A stretch of DNA of 5,804 nt from Geminicoccaceae bacterium (lineage in GTDB: Bacteria; Pseudomonadota; Alphaproteobacteria; Geminicoccales; Geminicoccaceae). Shown here piece after piece: positions 3,792 through 5,804 of the stretch. A program made the translations under genes and the position numbers. The stretch covers positions 1 through 5,804 of the forward strand of contig JAPJRA010000275.1 in assembly GCA_030824835.1 (NCBI GenBank). Reading direction: 5' to 3'. Below the pieces are notes generated by a model. The model did not search any database. It was not told the DNA's origin and was given only the letters and a program-made list of their open reading frames with translations. Each line of letters begins with the position of its first letter. The first letter of the stretch is position 1.

Positions 3792-5804
3792 ATGGCCGGC
3801 ATCTTGCCGCGCGCGATCGTCGGCACATTGCGGCGCACCTTCTGCGCGGCCCTTATCCTCTTCAGCCTCGTCGGGTACGGCCTGCCGGCCGCGGCGGACA
3901 CCGCATGGCCGCCGCCGTCCGACGGTATCCTGGTCAATGACCCGAGCGTGCTCTGGGGCAGGCTGCCCAACGGCCTGCGCTACGCCATCATGCCGAACCA
4001 GACGCCGCCCGGTCGGGTCAGCCTGCGGCTGCTGGTCGAGGCCGGCTCGCTGATGGAGGACGAGCAGCAGCGCGGCCTCGCCCATTTCCTCGAGCACATG
4101 GCGTTCAAGGGCTCGACCAACCTGCCGCCGGGCGAGCTGATCGGCTACCTGCAGCGCGCCGGCCTCGCCTTCGGCCCCGACACCAACGCGCAGACCGGCT
4201 TCGATTCCACCATCTACCAGCTCGACCTGCCGCGCAACGACGCGGCGCTGGTCGACGAGGGCCTGGGCATCCTCAGCGAGTTCGACGGGCGCCTGCTGCT
4301 GGCCAGCGACCAAATCGAGTCCGAGCGCGGCGTCATCCTGAGCGAGAAGCGGGTGCGCGACACGCCGGACTCGCGTGCCTTCGAGGCCATGCTCGACTTC
4401 CTGCTGCCGGGCACGCGCTATGCCGAGCGCGAGCCGATCGGGCTCGAGGAGGTGATCCGCACGGCGCCCCGGGAGCGCTTCGCAGAGTTCTACCACGACT
4501 GGTACACACCGGCCCGCAGCGTCGTGGTCGTCGCTGGCGACATCGAGCCGGTGGCCGTGGCCAAGCTGATCGAGACCCATTTCGGCGCGTTCAAGCAGCC
4601 TGCCGACGCGCCACAGGGTCCCCAGTTCAAGCCGGTTCCCGAGCGGGGCCTCGACGCGCTCCTGGTGAGCGATCCCGGCCTGCGGACCAGCGTCTCGCTG
4701 AACACGGTGCTGCCCCACGACGACCGCCCGGACAGTCTGGCCAAGGAGCGCGACCAGCTGCTGCAGATCCTGGCGGGCGCCATGATCGGCCGGCGCCTGG
4801 ACAGTATCGCCCTCAGCCCCGGAGCGCCGTTCGCCAGGGGCAGCGCCAGCATCAGCGATCTGCCGCCGGCGGCGCAGATCGCCTCGGTGCAGCTGGTGAC
4901 GACGCCGGAGACCTGGAAGGCCGCCCTAGCCGCGGGCGAGCAGGAGCTGCGTCGCGCGCTGCAGTACGGCTTCGGCGAGGCCGAGCTGGCCGAGCAGCTG
5001 GCCATCTTCCGCAGCGGCTACACCTCGGCGGCGGCCAGCGCCTCGACCCGTGAATCGCCGGCCCTGGCCGGGCAGCTGGTCGACGCCATCGCCGACGATG
5101 GCGTCTTCACCTCGCCCGCCAACGATCTGGCGGTCTTCGACCGGCTGACCGACGGCCTGACCGCGGGTGACGTCGACGCGGCGCTGCGTGCCATCTGGGC
5201 CGGGCGCGAGCCGCAGATCGTGCTGTCCGGGCCCATGCAGCTGGCGGACGGCAAGGCCGAGATCCTGGCGGCCTACCGGGCCAGCACCGCCACCCCGGTG
5301 GCCCCGCCCGCGGCCGTCAAGACGCAGGCCTTCGCCTACAGCGATTTCGGGCAGCCCTCCGGCATCGATTCGACGGAGGAGCTGGCCGATCTGGGCATCA
5401 CCCGGGTGACGTTCGGCAACGGCGTGGTGCTCGACCTGAAGCGCACCACGCTGGAAGCCGATACCGCGCATGTCGCGGTGCGCTTCGGCAATGGCCGGAT
5501 CGGCCTGCCGCCCGACCAGCCGGGGCTCGATCTGCTGGCGGCGCAGGGCTTCGTCGACGGCGGGCTCGGCCGTCACAGCATCGAGGAGATCACGCGCATC
5601 TTCGCGTCGCGGCACGTCGACATCGATCTGGTGATCGGCGAGGGCGGCGTGAACCTGGTCGGGCAGACCACGCCCGCGGACCTGCCGCTGCAGCTGGATC
5701 TGCTCGCGGCCTATGTCACCGATCCGGCCTATCGGCCCGAGGCGCTGGAGCGCTTCCGCGCCCGCCTGGGCTCGCTCTATGCCCGGATGGCCGCCGTCCC
5801 GGAC
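3792..5804 (+). CDS. Periplasmic M16-family (insulinase/pitrilysin) zinc protease, 3' end beyond window
   Basis: The frame is open for 671 codons to the window edge. An AAGGA ribosome site at 3780-3784 stands 7 bases before the ATG. Residues 1-36 form a signal peptide (RR at 14-15, hydrophobic FCAALILFSLVGYG, cleavage at AAA-D), so it acts in the periplasm or at the envelope. The first M16 domain starts at RLPNGLRYAIMPN and carries the inverted zinc motif H98-F-L-E101-H102. E178, 76 residues after H102 in ESERGVILSEKR, is the expected third zinc ligand. A second M16 domain covers about 220-430 (YTPARSVVVVAGDIEP onward). A third begins near 537 (RVTFGNGVVLDLK); there the zinc-motif position reads LLAAQ (581-585), so this repeat is catalytically dead, as usual. 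The layout fits the roughly 900-residue, four-domain COG0612 proteases (PqqL-like), which degrade peptides held in a closed chamber. The substrate is unknown. Confidence 0.94.
   Translation, partial: MAGILPRAIVGTLRRTFCAALILFSLVGYGLPAAADTAWPPPSDGILVNDPSVLWGRLPNGLRYAIMPNQTPPGRVSLRLLVEAGSLMEDEQQRGLAHFLEHMAFKGSTNLPPGELIGYLQRAGLAFGPDTNAQTGFDSTIYQLDLPRNDAALVDEGLGILSEFDGRLLLASDQIESERGVILSEKRVRDTPDSRAFEAMLDFLLPGTRYAEREPIGLEEVIRTAPRERFAEFYHDWYTPARSVVVVAGDIEPVAVAKLIETHFGAFKQPADAPQGPQFKPVPERGLDALLVSDPGLRTSVSLNTVLPHDDRPDSLAKERDQLLQILAGAMIGRRLDSIALSPGAPFARGSASISDLPPAAQIASVQLVTTPETWKAALAAGEQELRRALQYGFGEAELAEQLAIFRSGYTSAAASASTRESPALAGQLVDAIADDGVFTSPANDLAVFDRLTDGLTAGDVDAALRAIWAGREPQIVLSGPMQLADGKAEILAAYRASTATPVAPPAAVKTQAFAYSDFGQPSGIDSTEELADLGITRVTFGNGVVLDLKRTTLEADTAHVAVRFGNGRIGLPPDQPGLDLLAAQGFVDGGLGRHSIEEITRIFASRHVDIDLVIGEGGVNLVGQTTPADLPLQLDLLAAYVTDPAYRPEALERFRARLGSLYARMAAVPD

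Noticed and set aside
3729..4718. 329-codon minus-strand frame opposite the M16 protease
   Set aside because: It is antisense to the zinc-site-bearing domain of a clear protease, and its His/Gln/Arg-rich product has no family signature.
4926..5615. 229-codon minus-strand frame opposite the M16 protease
   Set aside because: It is a compositional shadow of the protease coding strand, with no ribosome site or motif that I can see.

Overview
The window is GC-rich DNA, densely coded, with little intergenic space. It most likely comes from an alphaproteobacterium of the Rhodospirillales/Geminicoccales kind. That placement is inferred from base composition, an RpoH-type sigma factor with the alphaproteobacterial look, and paired transglutaminase-like proteins. 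No 16S or other decisive marker is present. I see no mobile element, CRISPR array, tRNA or rRNA.

Layout. Positions 1-208 (minus) hold the first 69 codons of a transglutaminase-family protein cut by the window edge. Positions 328-1212 (minus) hold a complete heat-shock sigma factor gene, rpoH. A 265-base divergent region follows and carries a good sigma-32-type promoter pointing at rpoH. Positions 1478-2287 (plus) encode an exported alpha/beta-hydrolase of the PHB-depolymerase/LpqC esterase type, with a TTG start. Its last 35 bases overlap, tail to tail, the end of a complete transglutaminase-like protein gene (2253-3152, minus), which has a near-consensus housekeeping promoter in the next divergent gap. 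Positions 3372-3701 (plus) encode a small three-helix membrane protein of unknown function. Positions 3792-5804 (plus) hold the first 671 codons of a periplasmic M16 (insulinase/pitrilysin) zinc protease that runs off the window.

How the genes relate. There is no obvious operon: directions alternate and nearly every gene has its own upstream region. The contents are enriched for hydrolases and stress functions: RpoH, two transglutaminase-like proteins that are probably proteolytic or amide-modifying, an exported esterase and an exported metalloprotease. A shared envelope or protein-quality role is possible but is inference only. The region looks like ordinary chromosome. The points of most interest are the apparent RpoH autoregulatory promoter, the overlapping convergent gene ends and the uncharacterised small membrane protein. 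I did not find a convincing undescribed multi-gene system.
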